A program made the translations under genes and the position numbers. Below the pieces are notes generated by a model that did not search any database, was not told the DNA's origin, and saw only the letters and a list, made by a program, of their open reading frames with translations. This document shows positions 16,955-25,103 of a stretch of DNA of 64,000 bases, one piece after another (within the stretch, counting starts at the first letter, position 1; every line of letters begins with the position of its first letter). Source of the stretch: DATDAH01 sp963845425 (GTDB lineage: Bacteria > Actinomycetota > Acidimicrobiia > Acidimicrobiales > DATDAH01); contig CAWJSC010000010.1 in assembly GCA_963845425.1 (NCBI GenBank), forward strand, positions 248,001 to 312,000. The letters are read 5' to 3'.

Positions 16955-17956
16955 GTGGCGCCGTCGGGGGACCCATGGCGCCGGGTGCAGCTGGGCGGGG
17001 TCCTCCTGCTGGCCGTCCTCGTGGTCGGCACGGTCGGCTATCTGATCCTGGGCCTCAGCGTCCTCGACGCGATCTACCAGACGGTCACGACCATCTCGAC
17101 GGTGGGCTTCCGGGAGATGCCCGCCGAGCCCTCCCGGGCGTTCCGGATCTTCACCATGACCCTGATACTCACCGGGGTCGGGGTGGCCTTCTACACCGCC
17201 GCCGTGCTCCTGGAGTCGGTGGTGGAGGGCAGACTCAGCGAGCGCATCGGGAGGCGACGCATGCAGAGGACCATCGACGACCTGTCCGGCCACGTGGTGC
17301 TCTGCGGCTGGGGGCGGGTGGGGCGCAGCATCCACCGGCACCTGACCGGCGCCGGTCAGACCGTGGTGGTGGTGGAGATGGATCCCGAGCACTGCGCCAC
17401 GATGGGCGGCCTGTCGGTCTGCGGGGACGCCACCGACGACGCGGTCATGACCGCGGCGGGCATCGAGCGGGCGGCCACCCTGGTCACCGCGGTGGACAGC
17501 GACGCCGACAACCTGTTCGTCACCCTCAGCGCCCGGGACCGCCGCCCCGACCTGTTCATCGTGAGCCGGGTGCGGGACGAGGCCAACGAGCCCAAGCTCC
17601 GCCAGGCGGGCGCCGACCGGGTCGTGAACCCCCAGCAGATCGGCGGCGGCCGCATCGCCGCGCTGGCCGTCGCCCCCAACGTGGCCGACTTCCTCGACGT
17701 GGTGATGCACGACGGCAGCCTCGAGTTCCGCCTGGCGGATGTCGCCGTCCCCGCCTCCTCGCCCCTGTCGGGCCAGACCCTGCGGGAGGCCCAGGTCCGG
17801 GACCGCACCGGCGCACTGGTGCTCGCGATACGGGACGGTGCGGGCCGGTTCGCCACCAACCCCGCCCCCGAGACCGTGCTCACCGGGGGCAGCACGCTCA
17901 TCGCCATCGGCACCGCGGCACAGCTCGACGACCTCCGGTCGTTGACCTCGACCTGA
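16955..17956 (+). CDS. RCK-domain potassium channel
   Basis: This 333-residue protein has two membrane helices (about 13-33 and 68-90) around a pore loop, then a TrkA-N/RCK domain (VVLCGWGRVGRSIHRHL, a GxGxxG-like Rossmann loop near 115) and a TrkA-C domain. This is the MthK-type ligand-gated potassium channel layout; nucleotides or divalent ions usually gate it. The selectivity filter reads TVGFR (49-53), where TVGYG is usual. The start is taken as GTG 20 bases after the DUF151 stop, which leaves an eight-residue cytosolic tail. Confidence 0.85.
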   Translation: MAPSGDPWRRVQLGGVLLLAVLVVGTVGYLILGLSVLDAIYQTVTTISTVGFREMPAEPSRAFRIFTMTLILTGVGVAFYTAAVLLESVVEGRLSERIGRRRMQRTIDDLSGHVVLCGWGRVGRSIHRHLTGAGQTVVVVEMDPEHCATMGGLSVCGDATDDAVMTAAGIERAATLVTAVDSDADNLFVTLSARDRRPDLFIVSRVRDEANEPKLRQAGADRVVNPQQIGGGRIAALAVAPNVADFLDVVMHDGSLEFRLADVAVPASSPLSGQTLREAQVRDRTGALVLAIRDGAGRFATNPAPETVLTGGSTLIAIGTAAQLDDLRSLTST

Positions 17957-17978
17957 GGTCGGGCGTACGCTGGGCGAT

Positions 17979-18008
17979 GTCACACGGACGTAGTTACGCG
18001 CGTGTGAC
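17979..18008 (+). promoter_or_regulatory. 30-bp imperfect palindrome upstream of the second MerR gene
   Basis: Outer arms GTCACACG (17979-17986) and CGTGTGAC (18001-18008) are perfect inverted repeats, and an inner CGTA/TACG pair (17989-17992, 17995-17998) shares the same centre. MerR regulators bind such repeats; this one ends 30 bases before the MerR start at 18039 and is probably its own operator. Confidence 0.6.
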
Positions 18009-18038
18009 GGGGGCGGGCGCCCTGAGAGGAACCACCAC

Positions 18039-18545
18039 ATGACCGGACAGCAGGAGATGTTCCCGCGCCACGTCGGCTACGGGGGCAAGAAGGCAGCCGA
18101 GATCGTCGGTATCACCTACCGACAGCTCGACTACTGGGCGCGCACGGACCTGGTGCGACCGTCCCTGGTCGACGCCGCCGGCAGCGGCAGCCGCCGCAAG
18201 TACTCCTACCAGGACCTGCTCGAGCTCAAGGTCATCAAGAGCCTGCTCGACGCCGGCATCCGCCTCGACCTGGTGCGGGAGGTGTTCACCTACCTCCGTG
18301 ACCAGCTGGGGGAGGACCCCGCCAGCGCCAACCTGGTGATCAGCGGCAACCACACCGTGCTCACCCGGGACGGCGAGGAGATGATCGACCTGGTGCGCAA
18401 GGGCCAGGGCGTGCTCAACATCCTGCCCCTGTCGGGCGTGGTCGAAGAGGTCGACGCCCGCATCGTCCAGCTGTTCCCCGCGTCGCCGGTGACCGAGGTC
18501 GCCGAGGGGCCGCCGGGATCGGTCGAGGCGGCCGCCGAGCAGTGA
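18039..18545 (+). CDS. MerR-family transcriptional regulator (Rv1830-like)
   Basis: This 168-residue protein has an N-terminal MerR helix-turn-helix and wing (YGGKKAAEIVGITYRQLDYW, SRRKYSYQDLLELKVIKSLL), a dimerisation helix, and a small C-terminal domain that ends in a disordered acidic tail. It has no cysteine pair for metals. A GAGAGGA ribosome-binding site precedes the ATG. It occupies the place of the second MerR gene of the mycobacterial gcvH cluster. The palindrome at 17979-18008 suggests autoregulation. Confidence 0.88.
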   Translation: MTGQQEMFPRHVGYGGKKAAEIVGITYRQLDYWARTDLVRPSLVDAAGSGSRRKYSYQDLLELKVIKSLLDAGIRLDLVREVFTYLRDQLGEDPASANLVISGNHTVLTRDGEEMIDLVRKGQGVLNILPLSGVVEEVDARIVQLFPASPVTEVAEGPPGSVEAAAEQ

Positions 18546-18580
18546 TCGTCGAAGACGATCGGCGGGCCGAAGAGGCCCGC
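18544..18580 (+). terminator. Two hairpins after the MerR gene
   Basis: GATCGTC-GAA-GACGATC (18544-18560) and GCGGGCC-GAAGA-GGCCCGC (18562-18580) are perfect seven-pair hairpins next to each other, starting at the stop codon of the MerR gene. There is no T run, so a terminator role is likely but not certain. Confidence 0.5.
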
Positions 18581-18615
18581 AAGCCGATGAGCCGTCAGGC
18601 GAAGAGGCATGAACG

Positions 18616-18984
18616 GTGAGCACCGGGGTGCCGGCACCGACCGGGGAGCTACCCCACGAATCGGTGGCCTTCGCCCATCCCTCCGAGCGGGACTTCGCCC
18701 GGGTCCTGGACTTCTACGGCGTCGAGTGGCGCTACGAGCCGCGCACCTTCGTGCTCCGGGAGAACGCCGACGGGCACCCGACCGAGGCCTTCAGCCCGGA
18801 CTTCTACCTCCCCGATCTCGACCTCTACATCGAGTTGACCACGCTCAAGCAGCGGTTGGTGACCAAGAAGAACCGCAAGATCCGCGAGCTGCGCGAGCGC
18901 TATCCGGGGGTCAACGTGATGATCCTCTACCGGCGGGACTGGCAGAACCTGGCGGTCAAGTACGGGATGGACGCCGCAGCCTGA
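18616..18984 (+). CDS. Small protein with a possible PD-(D/E)xK nuclease fold
   Basis: This 122-residue protein of unknown function has a GTG start. The order of motifs resembles small endonuclease-like domains: an early Glu (WRYEPRTFV), then FSPDFYLPDLDLYIELTT with Asp and Glu spaced as in PD-(D/E)xK, then a basic helix KKNRKIRELRERYP. The usual ExK is ELT here, so catalysis is doubtful. It stands between the MerR gene and gcvT. A role in DNA repair would be a guess. Confidence 0.6.
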   Translation: MSTGVPAPTGELPHESVAFAHPSERDFARVLDFYGVEWRYEPRTFVLRENADGHPTEAFSPDFYLPDLDLYIELTTLKQRLVTKKNRKIRELRERYPGVNVMILYRRDWQNLAVKYGMDAAA

Positions 18985-18992
18985 GCACTCCC

Positions 18993-18998
18993 TAGAAT
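18993..18998 (+). promoter_or_regulatory. -10 box, leaderless promoter of gcvT
   Basis: TAGAAT ends exactly six bases before the GTG at 19005, so the transcript should start at the start codon. This leaves no room for a glycine riboswitch leader in front of gcvTP. Confidence 0.55.
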
Positions 18999-19004
18999 CT
19001 CGAG

Positions 19005-20078
19005 GTGAACCTCCGGCACTCGCCGCTCGATGCGGCCCATCGCGCCCTCGGCGCCAAGATGGTCCCCTTCGGCGGCTGGGACATGCCGCTCAACTACGGC
19101 GAGGGCACGATCGCCGAGCACAAGGCCTGCCGCACGGCCGCGGTGACCTTCGACGTCAGCCACCTCGGCACGGTGCGGGTCACCGGCGCCGGCGCCCGTG
19201 ACCTCTTGCAGGCCACGCTCACCGCCGACCTGACCAAGGTCGAGTCGGGCCGGACCCAGTACACCCACCTGCTCGACGAGGCCGACGCCTCGGTGCTCGA
19301 CGACATCATCGTGTGGTGGCTGGGCGACGAGCGCTTCGACGTCATGCCCAACGCCTCCAACACCGACCGGGTGATCGAAGCCCTGTCGGGCGGTGGGGTG
19401 GAGGCGGTCGACGTCACCGCGGAGCGGGCGATCATCGCCATCCAGGGCCCCGCGGCCCGGGAGCGACTGGCCGCCGTCTCACCCGCGGTGGCCGAGGTCG
19501 GACGGCGCCGGGTGGTCGAGCTGGATCTCGACGGCATGACCGTCACGGTCGCCGGCACCGGCTACACCGGTGAAGACGGCGTCGAGATCGCCGTGCCCGC
19601 CGCCTCGGCCGAACCGGTGTGGGAAGCCGTCCTGGCCGCCGGCGTGGCCCCGGCCGGGCTGGGCGCCAGAGACACCCTGCGCCTCGAGGCGGGCCTGCCG
19701 CTGCACGGCCACGAGCTGGGCCCGGGCATCACCCCGCTCCAGGCGGGGTTGGGGTGGGTCGTGGGCTGGGACAAGGGTGCCTTCCGGGGGCGGGCGGCTC
19801 TGGAGGCCGAGCGCGACGCCGGACCGACCCGGCGGCTGCGGGGGCTCCTGCTCGACGGCAAGCGGCCGCCGCGGGCCGATCAGTCGGTGGTCGATGCCGA
19901 CGGCACGCGGCTGGGCACCGTGTCGAGCGGCAACTTCTCACCGATGCTGGACCGGGGCATCGCCCTGGCCTTCCTCACCCCCGAGATCGAGCCGGGCACC
20001 CGGGTCGCCGTGGACATACGCGGCCGCCTCGAGCCCGCCGAGGTCGTCACCCCACCCTTCGTGACAGGAGCGCACTGA
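19005..20078 (+). CDS. gcvT: Aminomethyltransferase (glycine cleavage T protein)
   Basis: This 357-residue full-length T protein transfers the aminomethyl carbon from the H-protein lipoyl arm to tetrahydrofolate and releases ammonia. Blocks are FGGWDMPLNYGEGTIAEHKACR near the start (position of folate and H-protein contacts), VTFDVSHLGTVRVTG, TGYTGEDGVEIAVP and GLGARDTLRLEAGLPLHG with the conserved Asp for folate. GTG start. The stop overlaps the ATG of gcvP (TGATG), so the two proteins are made in step. Confidence 0.97.
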   Translation: MNLRHSPLDAAHRALGAKMVPFGGWDMPLNYGEGTIAEHKACRTAAVTFDVSHLGTVRVTGAGARDLLQATLTADLTKVESGRTQYTHLLDEADASVLDDIIVWWLGDERFDVMPNASNTDRVIEALSGGGVEAVDVTAERAIIAIQGPAARERLAAVSPAVAEVGRRRVVELDLDGMTVTVAGTGYTGEDGVEIAVPAASAEPVWEAVLAAGVAPAGLGARDTLRLEAGLPLHGHELGPGITPLQAGLGWVVGWDKGAFRGRAALEAERDAGPTRRLRGLLLDGKRPPRADQSVVDADGTRLGTVSSGNFSPMLDRGIALAFLTPEIEPGTRVAVDIRGRLEPAEVVTPPFVTGAH

Positions 20079-22924
20079 TGACCGACGGGCTGCCGCCCTT
20101 CGCCCACCGCCACCTCGGCCCCGGCGCCGAGGAGGTCGACGCCATGCTGGCCGCCGTCGGCGCCGGCTCTCTGGACGAGCTGATCGACCGGGCGGTCCCG
20201 GCCGGTATCCGTCAGAGGAGCCGCCTGGCCCTGCCGGAGGCGGGCACCGAGGACGAGATCCTCGCCCGACTGCGCACGATGGCCGACCGCAACGTGGTGG
20301 CCACCTCGATGCTGGGCATGGGCTACTCGGGCACGATCACGCCCACCGTCATCCTGCGCAACATCCTGGAGAACCCGGCCTGGTACACGGCCTATACGCC
20401 CTACCAGCCCGAGATCTCCCAGGGGCGGCTCGAGGCCCTCCTGAACTTCCAGACCATGGTCACCGATCTCACCGGCATGGACCTGGCGAACGCCTCGCTG
20501 CTCGACGAAGCCACTGCGGCCGCCGAGGCCATGGCCATGTGCCGCCGGGTGACCAAGCAGGCCTCGGCCACCTTCTTCGTGGACGCCGAGTGCCACCCCC
20601 AGACCATCGAGGTGGTGGCCACCCGGGCCGAGCCCCTCGGCATCAAGGTCATCGTGGGCGACCCGCTGAGCGACCTCGACGGCATCGACGCCTACGGCGT
20701 GCTCGTGCAGTACCCGGGCACCAGCGGCGGTATCCGGGACCTGACCCCGATCGTGGAGCAGGTCCACGGGCAGGGCGGCCTGGTCGTGGTGGCCGCCGAC
20801 CTCCTGGCCCTCACCGTGCTGGAGGCCCCCGGCGCCGCCGGCGCCGACATCGTGGTGGGCTCCACCCAGCGCTTCGGCGTCCCCCTGGGCTACGGCGGTC
20901 CCCACGCCGCCTACATGGCCGTGCGCACCGCCCAGGCCCGCTCCATGCCGGGCCGCCTGGTCGGCGTGTCCCTGGACGAGGCCGGTCGTCCCGCCCACCG
21001 CCTGGCGCTGCAGACCCGTGAGCAGCACATCCGGCGGGAGAAGGCCACCAGCAACATCTGCACCGCCCAGGTCCTGCTGGCGGTCATGGCCTCGATGTAC
21101 GCCGTGTACCACGGCCCCGACGGCCTCACCGCCATCGCCGAGCGGGTCCACGAGCGGGCGACCCGCCTGGCGGCCGGCCTGTCGGCGGCGGGCATCGGTC
21201 ATGAGCACGAGCACTTCTTCGACACGGTCGCCGCGCTGGTGCCTGGTCGGGCCGCCGAGGTCGTGGCCGCGGCGGCCGAGGCGGGCATCAACCTCCGTCT
21301 GCTGGACGCGGACCGGGTCGGCATCGCGGTCGACGAGACCACCAGCCGGGCCCAGATCGAGGCGGTGTGGGCCGCGTTCGGCGTGACTGCCGACTACGAG
21401 TCGGTCGGCGCCGACGCCGCCCTGCCCGCCGACCAGATCCGGTCCAGCGCCTTCCTCACCCACCCGGTCTTCCACCGGTACCGGTCCGAGACCGAGTTCC
21501 TGCGCTATGTGCGCTCGCTGGCCGACAAGGACATCGCCCTGGACCGATCGATGATCCCGCTGGGCTCGTGCACCATGAAGCTGAACGCCACCACCGAGAT
21601 GATCCCGGTGAGCTGGCCGGAGTTCGGGGCCCTGCACCCCTTCGCCCCCCGGGACCAAGCCGACGGCTACCGGGAGCTGATCGAGGACCTGGAGTCCTGG
21701 TTGGCCGAGATCACCGGCTACGACGCCGTGTCGGTCCAGCCCAACGCCGGCTCCCAGGGCGAGCTGGCCGGGCTGCTGGCCATCCGGGACTACCACCGTC
21801 AGCGGGGAGAGGCCCACCGGGACGTCTGCCTGATCCCGTCCTCGGCCCACGGCACCAACGCCGCCTCGGCCGTCATGGCCGGCCTGCGGGTCGTGGTGGT
21901 GGCGTGCAACGCCGACGGCGACGTCGACGTGGCCGACCTGCGGGCCAAGGTGGCCGAGCACGGCGAGAACCTGGCCGCCCTCATGGTCACCTACCCCTCG
22001 ACCCACGGGGTGTTCGAAGAACAGATCGGCGAGGTGTGCACCGTGGTGCACGACGCCGGCGGGCAGGTGTACCTGGACGGGGCGAACCTGAACGCCATGG
22101 TCGGCATCGCCCGACCCGGTTCGTTCGGCGCCGACGTGTCCCACCTCAACCTCCACAAGACGTTCTGCATCCCCCACGGCGGGGGCGGGCCCGGCGTCGG
22201 CCCGGTGGCGGTGCGGGCCCACCTGGCGCGGTTCCTGCCCGGTCACCCCGTGGTGCCCGAGGCGGGTCCCCGGAACGGCCCGGGCCCCGTGGCCGCCGCC
22301 CCCTGGGGCTCGGCCGGGATCCTGCCCATCTCGTGGGCCTACATCGCCCTGATGGGACCCGATGGCCTGCGTCGGGCCACCGAGGTGGCCATCCTCAACG
22401 CCAACTACGTGGCCACCCGCCTGAAGCACCACTTCCCGGTGCTCTACACCGGCGACGGCGGCCTGGTGGCCCACGAGTGCATCCTCGACCTGCGGACCCT
22501 GACCAAGGACACCGGCGTCACCGCCGAGGACGTGGCCAAGCGCCTGATCGACTACGGCTTCCACGCACCGACGCTGTCGTTCCCGGTCGCGGGCACGCTC
22601 ATGGTCGAGCCGACCGAGTCCGAGGGCCAGGCCGAGCTGGACCGCTTCTGTGAGGCCATGATCGCCATCCGGGCCGAGATCGACCGGGTGGCGGCGGGGG
22701 AGTGGCGGGTGGAGGACAGCCCTCTGCGCCATGCCCCCCACACCGCTGAGGACGTGGTGGCCGACGACTGGTCCCACCCCTACAGCCGGGAGACCGCCGC
22801 CTACCCGGTGGCTTCGCTGCGCCAGAACAAGTACTGGGCGCCCGTGGGCCGCATCGACCAGGGCTACGGCGACCGCAACCTGCAGTGCGAGTGCCCGCCC
22901 GTCGAGGCGTATGCCGATGCGTAG
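20078..22924 (+). CDS. gcvP: Glycine dehydrogenase (decarboxylating), P protein
   Basis: The protein has 948 residues, the size of the single-chain P protein with fused alpha and beta halves. The start is the ATG that overlaps the gcvT stop; the open frame in front lies within gcvT. It begins with FAHRHLGPGAEEVDAML, a family hallmark. The pyridoxal-phosphate lysine is in SHLNLHKTFCIPHGGGGPG in the C-terminal half. It decarboxylates glycine and loads the aminomethyl group on H protein. A lipoprotein gene starts inside its last codons. Confidence 0.97.
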   Translation: MTDGLPPFAHRHLGPGAEEVDAMLAAVGAGSLDELIDRAVPAGIRQRSRLALPEAGTEDEILARLRTMADRNVVATSMLGMGYSGTITPTVILRNILENPAWYTAYTPYQPEISQGRLEALLNFQTMVTDLTGMDLANASLLDEATAAAEAMAMCRRVTKQASATFFVDAECHPQTIEVVATRAEPLGIKVIVGDPLSDLDGIDAYGVLVQYPGTSGGIRDLTPIVEQVHGQGGLVVVAADLLALTVLEAPGAAGADIVVGSTQRFGVPLGYGGPHAAYMAVRTAQARSMPGRLVGVSLDEAGRPAHRLALQTREQHIRREKATSNICTAQVLLAVMASMYAVYHGPDGLTAIAERVHERATRLAAGLSAAGIGHEHEHFFDTVAALVPGRAAEVVAAAAEAGINLRLLDADRVGIAVDETTSRAQIEAVWAAFGVTADYESVGADAALPADQIRSSAFLTHPVFHRYRSETEFLRYVRSLADKDIALDRSMIPLGSCTMKLNATTEMIPVSWPEFGALHPFAPRDQADGYRELIEDLESWLAEITGYDAVSVQPNAGSQGELAGLLAIRDYHRQRGEAHRDVCLIPSSAHGTNAASAVMAGLRVVVVACNADGDVDVADLRAKVAEHGENLAALMVTYPSTHGVFEEQIGEVCTVVHDAGGQVYLDGANLNAMVGIARPGSFGADVSHLNLHKTFCIPHGGGGPGVGPVAVRAHLARFLPGHPVVPEAGPRNGPGPVAAAPWGSAGILPISWAYIALMGPDGLRRATEVAILNANYVATRLKHHFPVLYTGDGGLVAHECILDLRTLTKDTGVTAEDVAKRLIDYGFHAPTLSFPVAGTLMVEPTESEGQAELDRFCEAMIAIRAEIDRVAAGEWRVEDSPLRHAPHTAEDVVADDWSHPYSRETAAYPVASLRQNKYWAPVGRIDQGYGDRNLQCECPPVEAYADA

Positions 22925-23456
22925 GGCACTGGCGGCGGCGATCCTGGGGGCCCTCCTGCTGGCCGGCTGCGGCGACGACGGTGGCGGCGATTCGGCCACA
23001 TCCGCCTCCGAGACCACCACCCTGGACCCCGGCGTCACCTTCGACCAGGACGTCACCGTGCCCAGCACGGTCCCCCAGGGGGCCACGACCACGGTCACCA
23101 CCGAGCCGCCGGTCCAGACCGAGGCGGGCGAGGTGCCCCCACGGTTCCCGGCGGGGTTCCCCGTCCCCGACGGCGCCGAGGTCGAGGTCGGCTCGATCGG
23201 TCGCGTCGACGGCGAGCTGCGCCTGGCTGTGGACTACACGATCGCCGACGAGTTGCCCGCGGTCGTCCACGAGTTCTACCGGGACGCCGTGGACGAGGCC
23301 GGCTTCACCGTTCTGTTGGACTCCGACGACGGGCGGGGTGCGAACTACATCGGCCAGATGGTCTTCGAGACCGCCACCTTCATCGGCAACGTCCTCGTCT
23401 CCGGCGACGGCGCCGACGGCGTCCTGCTGACCCTGACGGCCACCCTCCCGGACTGA
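22917..23456 (+). CDS. Secreted lipoprotein, unknown function
   Basis: This 179-residue protein has a lipoprotein signal peptide (basic start, hydrophobic core, lipobox LLAGC with Cys18), so it should be lipid-anchored on the outer face of the membrane. After a Thr/Ser-rich linker, residues about 70-179 form one small domain that begins FPVPDGAEVEVG and has an alternating beta pattern. The ATG at 22917 overlaps the end of gcvP; an ATG two codons earlier is possible. A regulatory or cell-envelope role cannot be assigned. Confidence 0.75.
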   Translation: MRRALAAAILGALLLAGCGDDGGGDSATSASETTTLDPGVTFDQDVTVPSTVPQGATTTVTTEPPVQTEAGEVPPRFPAGFPVPDGAEVEVGSIGRVDGELRLAVDYTIADELPAVVHEFYRDAVDEAGFTVLLDSDDGRGANYIGQMVFETATFIGNVLVSGDGADGVLLTLTATLPD

Positions 23457-23495
23457 GGGCGGCGCCGCTCGACCGGCCGGGTTCCCGGACGGGGC

Positions 23496-24977
23496 CTACC
23501 AGCCCCAGTCCTCGCGTTGGGAGCCCTTGTCGCCCAGCCAGCCGCCCTTGGGGTAGAGGCACACCTGGTTCTTGCCCTGCTTCTTGGCCCGGCGCACGGC
23601 CTCGTCGGCGTGGTCCAGCGTCTCCTCAGGGAGGTCGTGGTCGGCGTGGATGGCGACGCCGGCGCTGAAGCTGCGCCCCGGGCCCGAGTCCCGCCACGCA
23701 TGGAGCAAGCGATTCGCCACGGGGAGTGCGTCCAGCTCGGCGTCGCGGGCGATGAAGATGAACTCGTCCCCGCCGGGCCGGGCGGTCAGGTCCGAGTCAC
23801 GGACGCTGGAGCTGAGGAGATCCGAGAACTGCCGGAGGTAGCGGTTCCCCTCGGCGAAGCCGACGTTCTTGTTGACCTTGCCGAAGTCGTCCATGTCGAT
23901 GAAGACCAGCGCGTCGCCGGGGGTGAGGCTCTGGACGAGGGCGCGAGCGTGGCGGTCGTTGCCGATCCCGGTCTTCTCGTCGCGGTGGAGGTCCTGAGAG
24001 AGCTTGCCGATCACCCGGAACTGCTCGAGGGCGGGCCCGGCCTGGGCGGCGAACAGGACGGCCAGCTGCTGGGTGAAGGGGTCGTCGCCCGTCTTGGGCT
24101 GGCGCACCACCACGGCCCCCCCGATCTCGGACTCGCCGACCAGCGGGATGATCAGGAGCGTGGTCCCGTTCTCGGCGACGAGCCGCACCTCCTCGGCCTC
24201 GACCGTCTCCCCGATGAGCTCGGCGATCTTGACGGACGGCGACGAGCCCTTCGCCCCGTAGGACGCGGGGAACAACCGACCGTCCTGGTCCGAGAGCACG
24301 ACGCTCACGTGCTCGCCGTGGAACACCTCGTGGGCGAGGCGGGCGAGGACGTCGGCGATCTGCTCGAGGGTGCTGATGCCCGGTCGCAGCACCGAGACCT
24401 GCCCGGCGAGGGCCCGGATGTCGGCCTCGCGCCGGCGCTCGATGCGCTGACCCATCCGGATGCCGGCCAGGGCCCAGGCCATGGTCTCGCCGACGAGGGC
24501 GGCCGCGGGCACGCCCACTGCGGCGGCGGCGACGGGGATCACGCTGGTGTCGGGCAGCGTCACCGCCACCGCGGAGGTCCCGACGACCAGGGCGGCGACC
24601 GCAGTGGTGCCCCGGGCCTGGGTGATGCCGATCCAGGTCAGGACCACGAACCAGGCGGTGGGATAGAAGGCCACGCTCTGGGGGGCCTGGGACAGGTCGG
24701 TCAGCCGGTCGAGGCCCACCAGGCCCACGGTGACGACGGCGGGGAGCGCCAGTGGGGCCGCCCCGGGCAGTCGGGCCCAGGGCAGGAACCAGGTCACCAG
24801 GGCCAGCAGGGCCGCACTCCCGGCCGCGACGAGGCCGGCGTCGACGTCGACGCCCGGGGTGTCGATCACCAGGCAGAGGGCGGCCAGCGCGACGGCGAGG
24901 CCCAGGATGAACGCCGCCCCGAGGCGCCCGGCGGCGCGCGGGGTGGTCGGGTCGAAGCGGCGACGGCGGTCCTTCAC
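23496..24977 (-). CDS. Membrane-bound diguanylate cyclase (GGDEF) with GAF-like sensor
   Basis: The protein has about 493 residues from the GTG at 24977; the frame is open further upstream, but that part overlaps the promoter of the divergent gene. Residues about 15-190 hold six or so hydrophobic helices, about 215-350 a GAF-like sensor domain, and the rest a GGDEF domain. GGDEF is intact, the metal-binding FIDMDDFGKVN motif is present, and the inhibitory RxxD site (RDSD) stands five residues before GGDEF. It should make cyclic di-GMP and be feedback-inhibited. It is divergent from the gene at 25104. Confidence 0.88.
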   Translation of the reverse strand: MKDRRRRFDPTTPRAAGRLGAAFILGLAVALAALCLVIDTPGVDVDAGLVAAGSAALLALVTWFLPWARLPGAAPLALPAVVTVGLVGLDRLTDLSQAPQSVAFYPTAWFVVLTWIGITQARGTTAVAALVVGTSAVAVTLPDTSVIPVAAAAVGVPAAALVGETMAWALAGIRMGQRIERRREADIRALAGQVSVLRPGISTLEQIADVLARLAHEVFHGEHVSVVLSDQDGRLFPASYGAKGSSPSVKIAELIGETVEAEEVRLVAENGTTLLIIPLVGESEIGGAVVVRQPKTGDDPFTQQLAVLFAAQAGPALEQFRVIGKLSQDLHRDEKTGIGNDRHARALVQSLTPGDALVFIDMDDFGKVNKNVGFAEGNRYLRQFSDLLSSSVRDSDLTARPGGDEFIFIARDAELDALPVANRLLHAWRDSGPGRSFSAGVAIHADHDLPEETLDHADEAVRRAKKQGKNQVCLYPKGGWLGDKGSQREDWGW

Positions 24978-25019
24978 CGGCCCGTCCGCCCCGCCGGGAT
25001 TCTCCGCCCACGACGCATC

Positions 25020-25051
25020 GTGGTCACCGAGCCTACAATCTGTGGTCACCG
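25020..25051 (+). promoter_or_regulatory. Direct repeat GTGGTCACCG around a TACAAT -10 box
   Basis: GTGGTCACCG occurs at 25020-25029 and again at 25042-25051, 22 bases apart (two helix turns). TACAAT (25034-25039) lies between them and could drive the gene at 25104. Each repeat contains the palindrome GGTCACC / GGTGACC. It looks like an operator for a dimeric regulator. Confidence 0.5.
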
Positions 25052-25103
25052 CCGACCAGGGCCGATGGCCTCCATTCGGGGCGGGAGCGGCCGATGGGAC
25101 GCG

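Noticed and set aside
18985..19004. Glycine riboswitch before gcvT
   Set aside because: Only 20 bases separate the genes and the -10 box is six bases from the start, so there is no room.
19880..23101. Open frame of over 1000 codons opposite gcvT/gcvP
   Set aside because: It is the mirror of two certain genes in GC-rich DNA; the composition is Gly/His/Arg/Val-rich without any domain.
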